Assembly (NCBI GenBank): GCA_018873245.2
Contig: JAEMBT020000001.1
Coordinates: 19,098,220-19,162,219 of the forward strand
DNA from: Archegozetes longisetosus
Taxonomy: Eukaryota > Arthropoda > Arachnida > Sarcoptiformes > Trhypochthoniidae
DNA: 64,000 nucleotides
Reading direction: 5' to 3'
Shown here: positions 36,141-48,883 of the stretch, one piece after another
Layout of the letters: the number at the start of each line of letters is the position of its first letter
Position numbering within the stretch: the stretch's first letter is position 1
Made by a program: the position numbers and the translations under genes
Notes under the pieces: generated by a model
What the model was told of the DNA's origin: nothing
The model's database searches: none
The model's input: the letters and a program-made list of their open reading frames with translations, nothing else

Positions 36141-39100
36141 ACACCCGCCCCAACAATAGTCTAAAAATTTTTCCTTATAACGTTCCCGTTAGATAAAATC
36201 TCACGACGACTTCCTAAAGAAAATTAAAGCACTTTCGACAAATTAAGTTAAAGGACAACTGTATATTATAAGATCCGGGACTATATTTAAATTATTTCAT
36301 TCATTAGGAAGAATATCAGTAAGTATTATCTTATTCTGTATGAATCAGCACTGAAATAGAAGATAACACCTAAAAGATCGTGAATGGTGACTTTAAATCA
36401 GTTATCAATTAATTAGTGAATATAGACACAGGTAAGAAAGCTTTTCTCGAGAGCTGTCAAGCACTTCGGGCCTCATATTCTTCATATGAAAACTTGAGCT
36501 GTCAGTTGTATACAAAATATTGTGACGAATGCGTGGCTGTCATGAGGGAATTATTTAGGTCAAATAGTGTTGATATAAAAGTAGAGTGGTTCTGCGACAC
36601 TCACGTAGACAGTAGCGCAACCATGTTACCACGCTTGACATTACCGTGCAACGCATTTCCAAAGTGAAAATCATATCAATAAAAGTGATTAACAATTAAA
36701 CTTAATAAAATCCAACGCAATCTAAATGAAATTTCGGAATCAGATTATTTAAGCTGAAAAAAATATAACTTAAATTTTAAATAACATAAACTTAATGAAA
36801 ATTGAGAGTTTAGTTTATGGGGGAAATTGATTAGCACGGTAGTGTGTTAAGTGAAGATGGTTACGCGGTAATCACCTGCCACATGATTCAACTACTGATC
36901 ACTTTAAATGGCGATACAAACACGTTAAAGTATTTATTGCCATTGGTATCATAACAGACGACTAATTGGTTAATTATGAACATTTCAGATGCTTTCAAGT
37001 TTTGGAATTTTATGCTTTTTTATTCTCGAAAAATCTTGTTTGCTTCAAAATTATGCTCAGTTTTTATACTTTTATGCTCACATATTATGCCTTATGTTTA
37101 TAAGTAGATGTACCACCTAACAAAAGTATTAATTAATTAATTAATTGTCAAAAATCAGTTTTTGTCAAATTTTTTAGTATCGAGATTGAAAAGTAATAAA
37201 TTTTTCAAGTTGTCGGGCCTGAGACGTTGTCTCTTATCAGTATGTTATCGAGTAAACTTAAGTAAAGTAGTATTAAGTAAAATCATTGTATATTATTGAA
37301 TATTATCGTCACTAATATTAGTAGCCATTTCTTCGTCTGACATATTGATTCAAATTTGATAAAGTATTCATCAAGTAAATTATTAACATTAAAAATATTC
37401 AAATTGTATAAAATTTTTAATTGACTTTACTATTGGGACTGATTTCCTTATTCATTTTTTACTCAACTTATCGACTTCAGTATTTTTTTTCAATTTTAAT
37501 TCAATTCAAATGATAGTCAAATAAATTGTCCTCCCTACGTCATATTATTCAATTAATATTGAAATATAAGCCGATAAACAATTGACTAAATAGTTAATGA
37601 TTAATATGAATCTCTTCATTGCTTTGTATTTATGAATGAAGCGAAAACAGAAATTTTTCGATTTGTTACTTACAATGGATTCAAATATTACAGTTTTGAA
37701 GTACAGTATATAATACAACATTGAATACAGTTTACAACTCAAATTTTTATCAGTTATAGTGATCATAAAAATCAATTTTTAAATATTATTTACAGCTTAC
37801 GCTCATATTTTAATGCATTTTTATGCTAAGAGCCCGAAATAATGTCCTAATATGCTTACAGTTTAGAATTATGCTATTTTAAGTTTTGAGCCTAAAATTA
37901 AGCCCTTTTATGCTTTAAGCGACTTTAAGTGACGAAGAAGCATAATTATTTATCTTTATTGATGAACAAGGCGCAGCAAAGCCTCTTTGAGTTTAGTATT
38001 AATTCCAATGAAATTTTTAGGCCTAGAACTGATAATGGAGTCATCAAAATTAGTTTAATGTCTAATTCGAAACATTCCATGACTTCCGGGCCACTGTATC
38101 GTAATACGTCGTAAAATACATGTCAAAAGATTCATTTCTTAGCACAAGTTCAGTAAAACTGTGAAAGTCTTGATTAAAGCTCGTTTTCGAAACTAAAAAA
38201 TGTCACAATAATTTAATCAAGAAACTAAATTGACGTTTTTGTTGAATCCGCAACTCTAGATCAAAGAATATGGAGACCAGTGAGAAATGTTAGAGTACTT
38301 GAGAAGTGAAGTAACATTAGGGCATGGATCAGAATTGAATGATTTGCATGCTGAAAATGACTTGTTGAACAAGTTTGAAGACCGGCCATTCTGTTTGTAC
38401 AATCAATCGCGTAATCGCGAGATAGGAATACGCATTTTCCTATCTCAACCCAATTTTAAGATTTTTATTAGTACAATACTATCAGCTCTATCTCTAAAAT
38501 TCTTTGACTATTCCAGATTGCTATTTAGCGACCACTTGTCACGGCTTCACGTTCTCGAATGTGGTTAGTGTTTAAAAAACACTTTATTCGCCACTATGAA
38601 AAGCGCCAAACATTACAGCCAACGGAATGCTGACCCCAAACTCAGAGACCTGTATCAAATCTATGAATTTATTTTGTTTTTAGAGTAACTTATACTTTGA
38701 ACCCTAATCAAGCCATTGGTTGCCATCAGGACAGCAGAGAAACCTTTAGGCGATTCAGTAATATTAATATCTGCAACTTTTATTGGGCCATTTTTGCCGA
38801 CTATAGGACAATTAAGTCAATCACTCTCACTATTGCCATCTCATAACTCAAACTTCAAAACTAAACACTGTTTGGTACAAGTTGTGACTCAGGAAGAGAT
38901 CGCAAATAGAACTGAACTCAGCTCTAATTGTTTTATAGTTTGAAAATTTGTGGATTCCATTACTCAATGCAGAGGTATTTTATTCATTTTCTGATTAAGT
39001 GGAATAAAATAATGTAAATTAGATAATATGTGCACGAGTGAATCATTTAAGTATATTGATAAGAAAGATTGGACTGTATCGACTTTTGAGACTTTGCTTA

Positions 39101-40309
39101 AGAATGGATTACAACTGTTGGAGCAAATGTTTTCATTACTTTATGACTCCTTTTGGTCTCAATCATTCGGTTAATTTTCCCTAAGAAGTAGTCACCCATT
39201 TAGTGCTTTTACATTATAATAGATTTTATTTTTGATGGAAGATCAATGAAAATGATAAGAATATGTTCCAGAATATATTGAGAACCTTTGAAAAATTGCT
39301 TGAAAATTATTTCAGAAAGCCAGAACAAGTCTTTTTTCTCATGATACAATAGGAGCAGAATAGGAGTATACGGTGGAAATGGTTTATCGTTTGGTTAGAA
39401 GCTATTGTTTTATGGTCATTAGGCTTGTAGCTAATTCTCTGCCAAATTCATGCTTCTTAAACAAGAATTTATTACGTATAATCAAAGTTAAGTCATTTTA
39501 TCGTAACTTTATAGTGAATTGATTTCCGATTGGGCCGTACAAATGGAAGACATTTATGCAAATTGAAGACGATCCGGAGTACAAATTGATGAAAAATTTG
39601 CTAATTTAGTTACGCTTCTTATGGCAATTGGTGTCTCAATTGGTAAAGTGTATCTCGACAATGGTTCGAACAGAAGGATTAGATCGAAAAAGCGATACCG
39701 TTTGAGTGATAGTTATGGCAAGTGTTAGCTACGTTCGATAAGCTGAGTCACAATAAATTATCAGTTGATATGAGTGTTAGTAATTAGGAAATCTATCTGA
39801 AGACTCGAATATTTGTCAAGTAATCGGTTAAATATTTGATTCGTAAATTGCATTCATTACTATTTCTATATCTGACTACGTAAAGCACCTGAACGTAGAA
39901 ACTTTATCTCTTAATACGTTGAAACAAGAAAACGCACTTAAGTTGCTCTGACTTGAGTTAAGTTTAACATTCCATTTATTACTATAGTATCAAATGAAGT
40001 ATTAAAACATATTTATAGCTGTCTTAATCATTAATAATGCTTAATCGCTTCTATATTAAGACATATTTAGCCTAATTTTTATAGATTTTTATGTTGAAAT
40101 ATGTGTTGAATTTAGTTATATATACATATAAAGTATGAATTAAACTAAATGTCTAAAACAAAATCCGAAAAGCATTTGAACTCCATATACGCTTTCTTAT
40201 TATCACATAATATTATTTATACTTGTTTAGTTTTATATCGATAGTTTGAACACTAAATCAAATTTGAATCAGAAATAAATGTTTTAATACTGGTTACTTT
40301 ATAACAAAC
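36141..40309. other. Gene-poor interval with possible retroelement debris
   Basis: No intact gene. At about 39140-39175 the plus strand reads FMTPFGLNHSVNFP, similar to the MPFGLxNAPATF box of Ty3/Gypsy reverse transcriptase. At about 38015-38045 a frame reads FRPRTDNGVI, faintly like the DNG box of retroelement integrases. Frames at 36416-36667 (Cys-containing, GTG start), 38287-38568 and 38716-38943 are unassigned. All are weak single-motif matches. Confidence 0.3.
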
Positions 40310-40315
40310 TTTATT
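40310..40315 (-). other. Polyadenylation signal AATAAA for the acyl-CoA ligase gene
   Basis: AATAAA on the minus strand about 105 bases past the stop codon at 40420. Confidence 0.45.
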
Positions 40316-40419
40316 CATTGAAATGTGTTCATGTGCACAATGTTTGAAAATATGGTAAATAAATAGTTCAAATAAAATACTGATAAGTTAAAAATGCTGA
40401 AAGAGTTAGTTTCTAAGTA

Positions 40420-42408
40420 TTAATCGATACCATTTATTATGCAATACTTATTATTGACATTTAGATTTTTGATCGTTTGATTGACTAACTTTTGAAGACT
40501 AGTTCTGTTGATTTTTCCACTTATAGTTTTTGGAATTTGATCGACTATATAAAGACCACCGCAAAGGCTTAGATTCTGTTTTTTCAAGTGATCTAAAAGT
40601 TAACAATTTATTAATTAATTTACTTTTCTTTTCTTATAAACATTTTCTAAATACCGTTCATATAATTGGTCAATTCCTCAACCAATTTACTATCATTTAT
40701 TTGATTTGACTGTAAGACTACGAAAGCTGTTGGTCTTTGACCATCAGTTTTATGATAAGTTCCAAAAATTGCCACTTCTCTCACAGCAAAATGAGACAAA
40801 AGTATAGCTTCTAAAGCAGTTGGAGAAATATGCAAACCACGGTATTGAATAAAGTCTTTCATTTGGTCAACAATTTGTAATTTCTTATTGTGATCATAAT
40901 ATCCAACGTCACTGCTATGAAACCAACCCTCGCTATCAATTGAATTCAACATATCTTCTGCTTGTTCTGCATTCCTATCAGTCAAATATCCTTTGAATAG
41001 TTGAGGACTTTTAATACAAACTTCTCCTATTTGTCCAGCGCCTAATATCACATCGGAGTCTGTATCGACTATTTTGATTCGAGTTAAAGGTAGCGGAACT
41101 CCAGCTGTTTCATGGTCTTTACTACCAATTGGTTCCATTGATACGAAACCACATACTTCTGTCATACCATAAGCTTGTCTGAAGTCATCGATTACAAACT
41201 TGTTTACAAATTTGGAGACAGTGTTTTTTGGCATCGAAGCTGACGTACAAATCACTTTGTTTAGTGACTCCATATTGAAATTGAGATTTTGTTTAATCAT
41301 CTCAATTATAGTGAATGGCGTTAACATCGAAGCTGTAATTTTCCATTTCTCTATAGCCTTCGCTAGACTAAAAACACTTAACTCTGAATTATGAGCGAAT
41401 ATAACTAATTGTGAACCAGATGTTAATGAAGCAAATAATTGGATGATTCCATTGATGTGACAAAAAGAAGTTGTGTTAGCAATGATATCGCGATCACTCC
41501 AATTAAATCCACTTAATGGCAACGAACTTATGGAGAGTTGAGAAATCAAGTTGTAGTCAGTTATTACACAGCACTTCGGCTTTAATGATCCATTACTACC
41601 ACTTGTTTCCAGAATCAGACAATTCTTATTTTTTGGGTTAACCGACTTTATTATTCCTATATCTGACTCGTTCTTTGTTTTATGACTAGTTATGTGCTTC
41701 TTATAGTAACTAAATTCGTTCTTCTCCTCTTCATGTTCACCGTTCACTTCATGCTCTTCAGAAAACGAGACAATTGTCTAAAATAAATGCAATTATTGGG
41801 TCAATTGGCACTAAATGCTCTATCAGAGTATGAACTATGCAAGTGATTTGTCTAACCTTTAGTGCTTTGTTGTATTTTTTCAGAGCCGAGTTTGACATTG
41901 ACTTTTGATTGCGAGTTGTTATTGTCATGAACCTAATTTGTCTCTCTTTAATAATTGTCGAAATTTCGTCTAAAATAAGATAATATAAAACTTAAACTTT
42001 AAAATATTGAACAACTTTCATACCGAGAGCAGTGTTTCCATTAATAAGAACAGCGACTCCGCCAACAATTAATCCACCAAATAATGTAGTTATAAATTCA
42101 TAGTTATTGAAGCCACAAATACCAAAGTTTTGTCCCTCTTTCAAACCATTAGCTGACAACACCTGAGCCATACGTAAGCTATCATTTGCCACATCGTTGA
42201 AAGTGTACATATTTTCAGATTGATTTTCAATCTAAACAATTTACACAAACATTATTAGTGAACATTTCATTAAAATTAAGTGTTAAACTTGTACCAAAAA
42301 GTTGCGATTGCCATAATATCTCAATCTTTCGATTAAGAAACGTGAAACTGTAACCAAAGGGATATCAATTCTAGGCCATTCATATTGAATTATATTATTA
42401 GAAGTCAT
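40420..42408 (-). CDS. AMP-binding acyl-CoA ligase (4-coumarate:CoA ligase / luciferase-like), complete, five exons
   Basis: ANL-superfamily enzymes activate a carboxylate with ATP and usually transfer it to CoA. Exons (minus): 42408-42295, 42231-42024, 41969-41857, 41777-40655, 40592-40420; all phases agree, 576 residues. Motifs in order: YTFNDVANDSLRMAQ (N-domain start); phosphate loop ETSGSNGSLKPKC; AYGMTEVCG (YGxTE box); GWFHSSDVGYYD and VDQMKDFIQYRG (hinge region); IPKTISGKI carrying the C-terminal catalytic Lys. The loop departs from the usual TSGTTGxPKG, HSSD replaces HTGD, and the Arg normally in VDRxKD is Gln, so activity or substrate may be altered. The N-domain Asp of the SDVG segment and the catalytic Lys are kept. 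No SKL-type peroxisomal tail (ends NGID). Substrate not determinable; a fatty acid is plausible given the neighbouring lipid genes. Confidence 0.9.
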
Positions 42409-45400
42409 AATGAATTTAAATATAAAGTTATTAAAGCAAAACGAGTGATTCGTGCGGTGGTTGTGATACTGAACTCAATTGTATTTTGCAAAATAACATA
42501 CAATAAAACAAATGCAAAATGTAAACTTATATTACTGAGTGGATACGCGATAACATTATATCTTATCGTTACCTAAAACCAATAGTAAATACTTTATTGT
42601 TGATAAATATTAGGCGAAAGCGTTACTCAGGTTTTTCATGTTTACTCAAAAGTTATTATAACCTCTATAATAATTAGTTGGTATAGAATTTAGTTAACTT
42701 TCAACTAAATATTCAATTTTAGCTAATGATCGATCATAAAATAGGTGTTTTAGCGTAGAATGCTAATAGAAAAATACATAACAAGTTGAAAGTCTAACTT
42801 ATGAACAGTGCCATAAATACCTACATGTTAGAAATAAATTATCTTTTCAACTATTTGCGTATCTTATTTTATCAAACTATTTGTCTAACTGACAAGTAAC
42901 TCTTCCGCTAGATGCAAGTATTTCCTATTTTCAAATTAAATCTAATCAACAAACATTAAAGTGAAATGAACGTTTTTAGAGTTGTCGATCATATTGACTT
43001 TCATTTTGATTTTGATTAAGGTTTCCCCTATTAAATTAACATTAACAAAGTTTATAAACATTTAGGAGGAATAAGTTGTATAATTTCCTTAAGAAAATAT
43101 TAAATTTGATCTTGTCTGTTAAAAGATGAATATTTCTTTTTCATTTTGATTGTTTGATAAGTTGGTTAATGCTAATATCTTATTGCATCAGATAACAAGA
43201 TTGTGTCAAAAGTGTTATATAACAGCAACTATCGATAGATGTTTCATCACTTGCCAGCATCTCATTATGATTAAGTATTTGTATATTAGGTTATTAAAGT
43301 TAGGACTTCTCTTCAACTAAGAACTCTCACAATAGATATTGTTAAGGATTTGATCATTTACTGCCTGGTGCTATCTTACAATTAAATACAACTATGATAA
43401 GAATTTTTCATACAACTCTATCAAATGTGTTTATTTAACTTATATGTGACTTACAATATTTTAGTATTTCAGTTCATTCAATATTATCGGAACACTAATG
43501 AAAGGAAAATATAGTTTCAAATATTTTGAACTACCAAAAACGCCTACAATAATGACCTCTTTCTTATTGTAAAAGCTTGAGGAAAATGTTGCAACATACG
43601 CATTTTTAGTACAAATTCCTGCTATGTATTAATGTAAGAAAAATTGATAAAATATTTGCTCTAATATAAAAGTTTGTATTAAACGAAACTTCAAAATAAA
43701 TAAATAAAATTGTTATAAAGTAATTGAGCAAACTTTAAATAACTAGTGCATCGTTGATGAACCGAAAAACTTCACGCCTTAGCATAAGACTTATCGTTGA
43801 AAATATATTCCTTAGTTAATTACTAACTGAATGCTAGTAATCCTATTCAAATCATTAAATCATTCAAATTTGTTGTATACTCAAAGCTATGGAATCTAAA
43901 AAATTTTAAAAAGAAATAGTTTGTATGAAAATACCAATATTTAGTTTATGAGGTATTTCTCAGTTACAGAAAATAAAGTCTTAAATAAGAAACTTGTATG
44001 AAAAATGTTAACTTATATTTTGGTTAGATATAAAAAGTAGACAACATGTTTGATTGCATCAAACATTTAAGTTGAGTCAATTATCATAGAAATGGATTCA
44101 AATTGATTACATAGACATATTTAACGCAATCAATATTAATGAAATTTGTCAAATAAGGTCAATCGGATTCTGAATATGAAATAAAACATTTATATCTGAC
44201 CGAGTGAACGATATTTTTTTGAGCATCAATTTAAAAATAGGTAAAATTAATCGATAATTCACAGTAATATAAGTTGAAGCAAACTCAAATGATAACTGCA
44301 CTCAATTCATTAAAGATATGCCAACTATTTTAAATAATCTCAGTTATGCTTAACAAATCATAAAATTTGAAGTCTGTTTCCCAAATCGACAAATTATTTA
44401 AGTTTCTCTTCAAATAAATTGAAGCATAATTTCCTCGTAGTTATTGTTATTTTCATCAATGCTTTAGTTTCAGCTAATAAATTAATTAAGTTTGTTAATT
44501 GATTTAAATAATCAGTCAATTTCAGTTAACGCCTTCAGTGAATATTATGTTTAAAATATTGCCAATGAACTGAAAAAGCAGATTATTTTAAGGAAAAAAC
44601 TACAAATCCCTGAAATCTACACAAATCATATTTTAAAATTATCTCGTAAAAGCATTTAGAGCGCATCAAACAAATGCTATGATATCTTGTTTTTAATTGT
44701 TAAGTAAGTACGGCATTAAAATTATTAATAGAGCGCAAAAACACTTTGGCTTATAGCTAGTTGTGTATTTCTTCCGTGAGTCGATGAGATAATTAGCTTA
44801 ACTATTCTGTGCCGAAAAATACTACTCAATTCAAATGCGATCGATTTTTGACTTCAGGTTTCAAATCTTTCAAATATATAACGAAAAGAAAATTCTCTTT
44901 ATTAGTTCCCTTATTCTATTTTCATTATTGACTATTACGGTGCGTATCGAAGTCTCAACAATCATTAGCATATTTTACTTAGCTCAATACTATACATTTA
45001 GTATCTTTCTTTAAGATTCGTTTTTCTATTAACCAATTACTTCTTAATTAAAATATTTCAAATTTTGTTACCATGCTAGTAGATGAAAATAGTTTTGAAT
45101 GGAATGGTCCATTTTTTTCATGCTAAAAAAGTTGAGCACTAGCTGTGCAATGTTCTGTCAAACGAACTCATAGACTTCAAATTAATCAGTATAAATAATT
45201 GCGCTTGTTTTTCTGATCATTCAAAAAATTCAAAAATAGTTTACTTAAATAAATCGTGCCCTAAATGAAAAAATCCAAGATTCACAATCATAATTTGAGC
45301 ACAAAAACTATTTATAAGACATCAAAAATAAGAATAAGTTGAAGATATTAACCGATAATCTTAACGTATGCACTATTTCGACAAAACTTGACTAATAAAC

Positions 45401-46764
45401 ATTTTCCCTCTAGTTATACAAAAACAAAAATACAATAAATAGCTGTTTAAAGTCAATTTAAGTCAATTAGTTGATTGACACTACAATAAAAGTTAGCTTG
45501 AAGGAAAAAGATTCAGCAATGTTTAACTGATCTGAATCTGATTTGATAGAGCGTTGATTTAATCATAACAAAACTGGCATATTATCCTTATTAGAGAGCA
45601 CGCAGTATTGTATCCAACCTAAATTTCTGTTTGGTCAAAAGTAATTTATTCAATTTTTAATGCAAGTATATATTATTTATGATATAATTTCAATAAATTA
45701 TTTTAGAAAATCAACTCAATACTACTTGTGTATCATAAAATATGAAAGTGAGTTAAGGTTATAGAAATAGGTCCTTTCATAAAGCCCTCTATGAATTGTT
45801 GTCATAAAACTATTAAATCATTATATCGCAGCTCTCGCTATCATAAGAAGCTTACTTTCTTCAATGTGTAAAATACTCTCAATTGTTTGGAGACTCTACT
45901 GCTTGTAATAACTGTGACGCATTTTTTTCAATTTAAAAGTTTGATCATCAGTGCAAAATTGAGATCAAAAACTTTTTCTGCGATAGTTTTTTTAGATTTT
46001 TCTATTTTCAGTGCGAATGGGTTGGCAAAAATGAGTAAAAAAGTTTTAATGTTTAAAAAATAGTGTATTGATGTTGGAGGAGGAGTCAAAACAGAAATAG
46101 TGTATTTGAAAATAGGTCTCAGAAAAGTGAGAGAAAAGTGACAAAATAGCAAAATAGGTAAGTCTTTCAGTATTGCAAACATTGTTAAAAGACCTGAAAT
46201 TGATTGAAGCGCTGAATCTTGTGTGAAATAGAATAAATATCTCTTATTCCTATTAAAGTTTTTGTATGTAATATATCTGTAATGGATTTGAAGACTTATC
46301 TATTGTATTAACTGTTTTCTTACAGCGCATTCAAATTGACTTCAAGGATGATTTAATATAATACTGATATTAAGAGAAAAATTGATCAACTCTTGATAAG
46401 TAATAAATGAATTTGATACTTTTCTAACTGTTGTGCCAGAAATTTCTTTTGTCTAAAGTAAAACGTTTCTTATAACTCATGAGATGACAAATGTGTGTTA
46501 ATCTTACATAAAACGAAAGGCGGCATATACTGTGAAATTACCCAATTATATAGTTATTTAAATACAATTTTCTTATTATCATTTCATATAATCAATTGCG
46601 TGACATAAGTGAAAGTTATTTTCAATTACTAGAGACACGACAGAAAGTTATCAGAAGCACATTTTAATTGAAGTCAAAATTGAAGACAGAAGCTACTGGT
46701 TATTCAAGTATTTTGGATTATAAAGTTCAATATAATAGGTGTATGTGATTCAAAATAGGATATA
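42409..46764. other. Gene-poor interval
   Basis: About 4.3 kb of AT-rich sequence between the acyl-CoA ligase and the second elongase, which diverge. I see no supported gene or delimitable repeat. The frame at 45928-46182 (-) has no ATG-supported model or domain. Promoters of both flanking genes should be at its ends, but no core motif stands out. Confidence 0.4.
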
Positions 46765-47583
46765 ATGGAAGCTTTACATCAAAGTGCCATTACTTACTAT
46801 TTGAATGATTATTGGGAAGAAGAAGCAGATCCAAGAACTAAACATTTACCACTGATGAAAGGCGGGCCATGGACTATATTCAGCATAATATTCGCTTATC
46901 TATATTTCATCAAAAAGTTAGGTCCGGAACTTATGAAAACTCGAGAACCGTTTCAGTTGACAAAGTTATTGATATTTTACAATGCGTTCAACGTCTTAAT
47001 AAACGGATGGTTTTTTATCGAGTGCATCTATTGTCTTAACTATGGACTAGAAATCTTTAACTTTAAGTTTCCAAATAAGACAGATCTGTCGGATCGAGCT
47101 TTGCGTTGCTGTACGATTGGTTACATCTATTTGCTATCGAAACTGTTTGACTTATTTGACACCGTTTTCTTTGTGCTGAGAAAAAAGTACAACCAAATAA
47201 CAACATTACACGTTTATCATCACAGTATTGTGCCTATTCTTGCTTGGTTCGCAATCAAATTGTTGCCCACAGCGGGGCCCCCTGGACTGTTTCCACTCCT
47301 CAACTCATTGGTGCACGTTATTATGTATACCTATTACGCATTGGCAGCACTCGGGCCACAGTGGCAGTCATGCCTCTGGTGGAAAAAATACATAACTTTA
47401 ATACAGTTGACACAATTTATTTTTCTCACTATTCACGGCTGTCTATTTCTCATCTATCAAACTGGTTATCCTCCATTTCTTGTTGTTTTGGGAATTTTTC
47501 AGCCACCGCTCTTCTTCTGGATGTTCTATCAGTTCTACCAACAGTCTTATTGTAAAAAAGACAAAATTAAGCAATCTAAATGA
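46765..47583 (+). CDS. ELOVL-type very-long-chain fatty acid elongase, single exon
   Basis: Complete 272-residue elongase of the ELO family (ER, condensation step of fatty-acid elongation). Shows LMKGGPW near residue 30, several membrane segments, LSKLFDLFDTVFFVLRKK (KLxExxDT box with Asp for Glu), the histidine box HVYHH at 149-153, SLVHVIMYTYYAL, TLIQLTQFIF and a Lys-rich C-terminus (KKDKIKQSK). The start is the first ATG, with an acidic DYWEEEADP N-terminus shared with the copy at 852. It has no intron where that copy has one (after GGP-W), so the intron was lost, perhaps by retroposition, or gained in the other gene. Length is normal and nothing is missing. Chain-length specificity cannot be read from the sequence. 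Confidence 0.95.
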   Translation: MEALHQSAITYYLNDYWEEEADPRTKHLPLMKGGPWTIFSIIFAYLYFIKKLGPELMKTREPFQLTKLLIFYNAFNVLINGWFFIECIYCLNYGLEIFNFKFPNKTDLSDRALRCCTIGYIYLLSKLFDLFDTVFFVLRKKYNQITTLHVYHHSIVPILAWFAIKLLPTAGPPGLFPLLNSLVHVIMYTYYALAALGPQWQSCLWWKKYITLIQLTQFIFLTIHGCLFLIYQTGYPPFLVVLGIFQPPLFFWMFYQFYQQSYCKKDKIKQSK

Positions 47584-48416
47584 ATACGATTGTTAAGTTT
47601 AAAATATGTTTAATGCATTTTTTTATAAATATGTTGATTTGTACGAAAGATTTGGACTATCTTTTCTTCTAATATCTAAAGAGTTTCAAAGTAGATTCGA
47701 TTATCTTTCTATTTTATGAGCGGTTGTTACTCGTCAATTACTGTTATTTATCTCTAACTTGTGATTATGTAATTCCTTAAAATTAAAAATATGCAGAAGT
47801 CCCAATATTTAAGTAGTTATGCTAACTTTTGAGAAATCTGTGGTATGTTTTTTCACAAATTTTCCGATTTTATACATTGGTTAGTCGTTCGTTAAGAAAG
47901 TAGACTTAACAGTAAAGATAACACGATATTAAATTTATACTTTAATAAACTTTTATGGACTATGTAATATTCAGGTGTTTGTGATTCTTAGTGTCAATTT
48001 TAGCACGTCAAATAACTTATAATCTAAATATTGAGTCACTTAAAGCCTTCTATATATGATAATTATAAGCAAATAGTTAACTTAATTTTTACAAGGCAAT
48101 AACTGTTATTGATATTTAAATTTAAAATTGACACTATCAGTGCTAATAATGAGCATTATATATATTATTTGATTGTATTATTGTAAGAATGTCAGAGCCA
48201 TTTTTTGCATTCATACCAATAAATAAGTTCAAAAATTCAATTTAACTGCTTTAATGTTCAAATTCGTTAAGTTTTCTTAATTCAGAATACTAGTCTATCA
48301 TCTAATTCAAGTATGAATAGTTTTTACTATTTATTGTTCAATATTTTTTGGACTGAGAAGTAAAAGTACAAAGATTCGAAATTTATTAATTTCTTCTCAA
48401 AAAGATTTAACAATTA
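47584..48416. other. Intergenic, convergent 3' ends
   Basis: About 0.8 kb between the convergent elongase and defensin-like genes. AT-rich with no gene. An AATAAA near 47943 could serve the elongase transcript. Confidence 0.4.
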
Positions 48417-48783
48417 TCAATTACAACTACATGTTCCTTTAGAGTTGTTATCATAGTTACACAGTCCGTTGTAATTATCTTTTTGACACGACTCCGAACA
48501 TTTGGTTGCATGACATTCATCGCAAATACAGAACATTATAAGATCTCCAGCTTTGCAAAGGCCACCATTGTATCCATTATCTGAACATTTTTCTTGACAT
48601 TTAGCTGGCGTACATAAGGTTTCATAGAATCGGTTCGGCCTGATCTTGTTATCCTGTGCCTCAATTGCGACTGAAATAAAATTTTTCGAATATGATAAAA
48701 ATATGGTTCAGATTTTCAAAGTTCAAAATATATTTACCGAACAAAGAGATGGCAACAAATAAAACAATTGAATATTTATTCAT
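48417..48783 (-). CDS. Secreted defensin-like peptide with two tandem CS-alpha-beta modules, two exons
   Basis: Exon 1 48783-48738, intron 48737-48671 (GTAAAT...CAG, phase 1), exon 2 48670-48417; 99 residues. The first ~20 residues (MNKYSIVLFVAISLFVAIEA) form a signal peptide. The mature part has 12 Cys in two equal sets: module 1 C-x4-C-x3-C-x9-C-x8-C-x-C, module 2 C-x4-C-x3-C-x8-C-x9-C-x-C. Each has the CxxxC, GLC and CxC signatures of the cysteine-stabilised alpha-beta fold shared by invertebrate defensins and arthropod channel-acting peptides, and both share YNG-LC. Internal duplication is clear. An antimicrobial role is the default guess; a venom or salivary role cannot be excluded. The short first intron splitting off the signal peptide is usual for such genes. 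A TATA box lies upstream at 48876-48883. Confidence 0.85.
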
Positions 48784-48875
48784 TTTTGTCAATTAGATTA
48801 TTGCAGAACACAAAATGCGATTTTAAAATTCTATTGCAGATTTGAATCAAGAGAAATGTCGCAGTTTGTTGCATG

Positions 48876-48883
48876 CTTTTATA
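48876..48883 (-). promoter_or_regulatory. TATA box candidate for the defensin-like gene
   Basis: TATAAAAG on the minus strand about 95-100 bases upstream of the ATG at 48783. Confidence 0.5.

Noticed and set aside
36416..36667. 83-codon frame with several Cys
   Set aside because: Starts with GTG preceded by stops and no ATG; no signal peptide or recognisable spacing. Could be retroelement debris.
45928..46182. Minus-strand 84-residue frame upstream of the second elongase
   Set aside because: No domain; composition typical of chance frames in AT-rich DNA.
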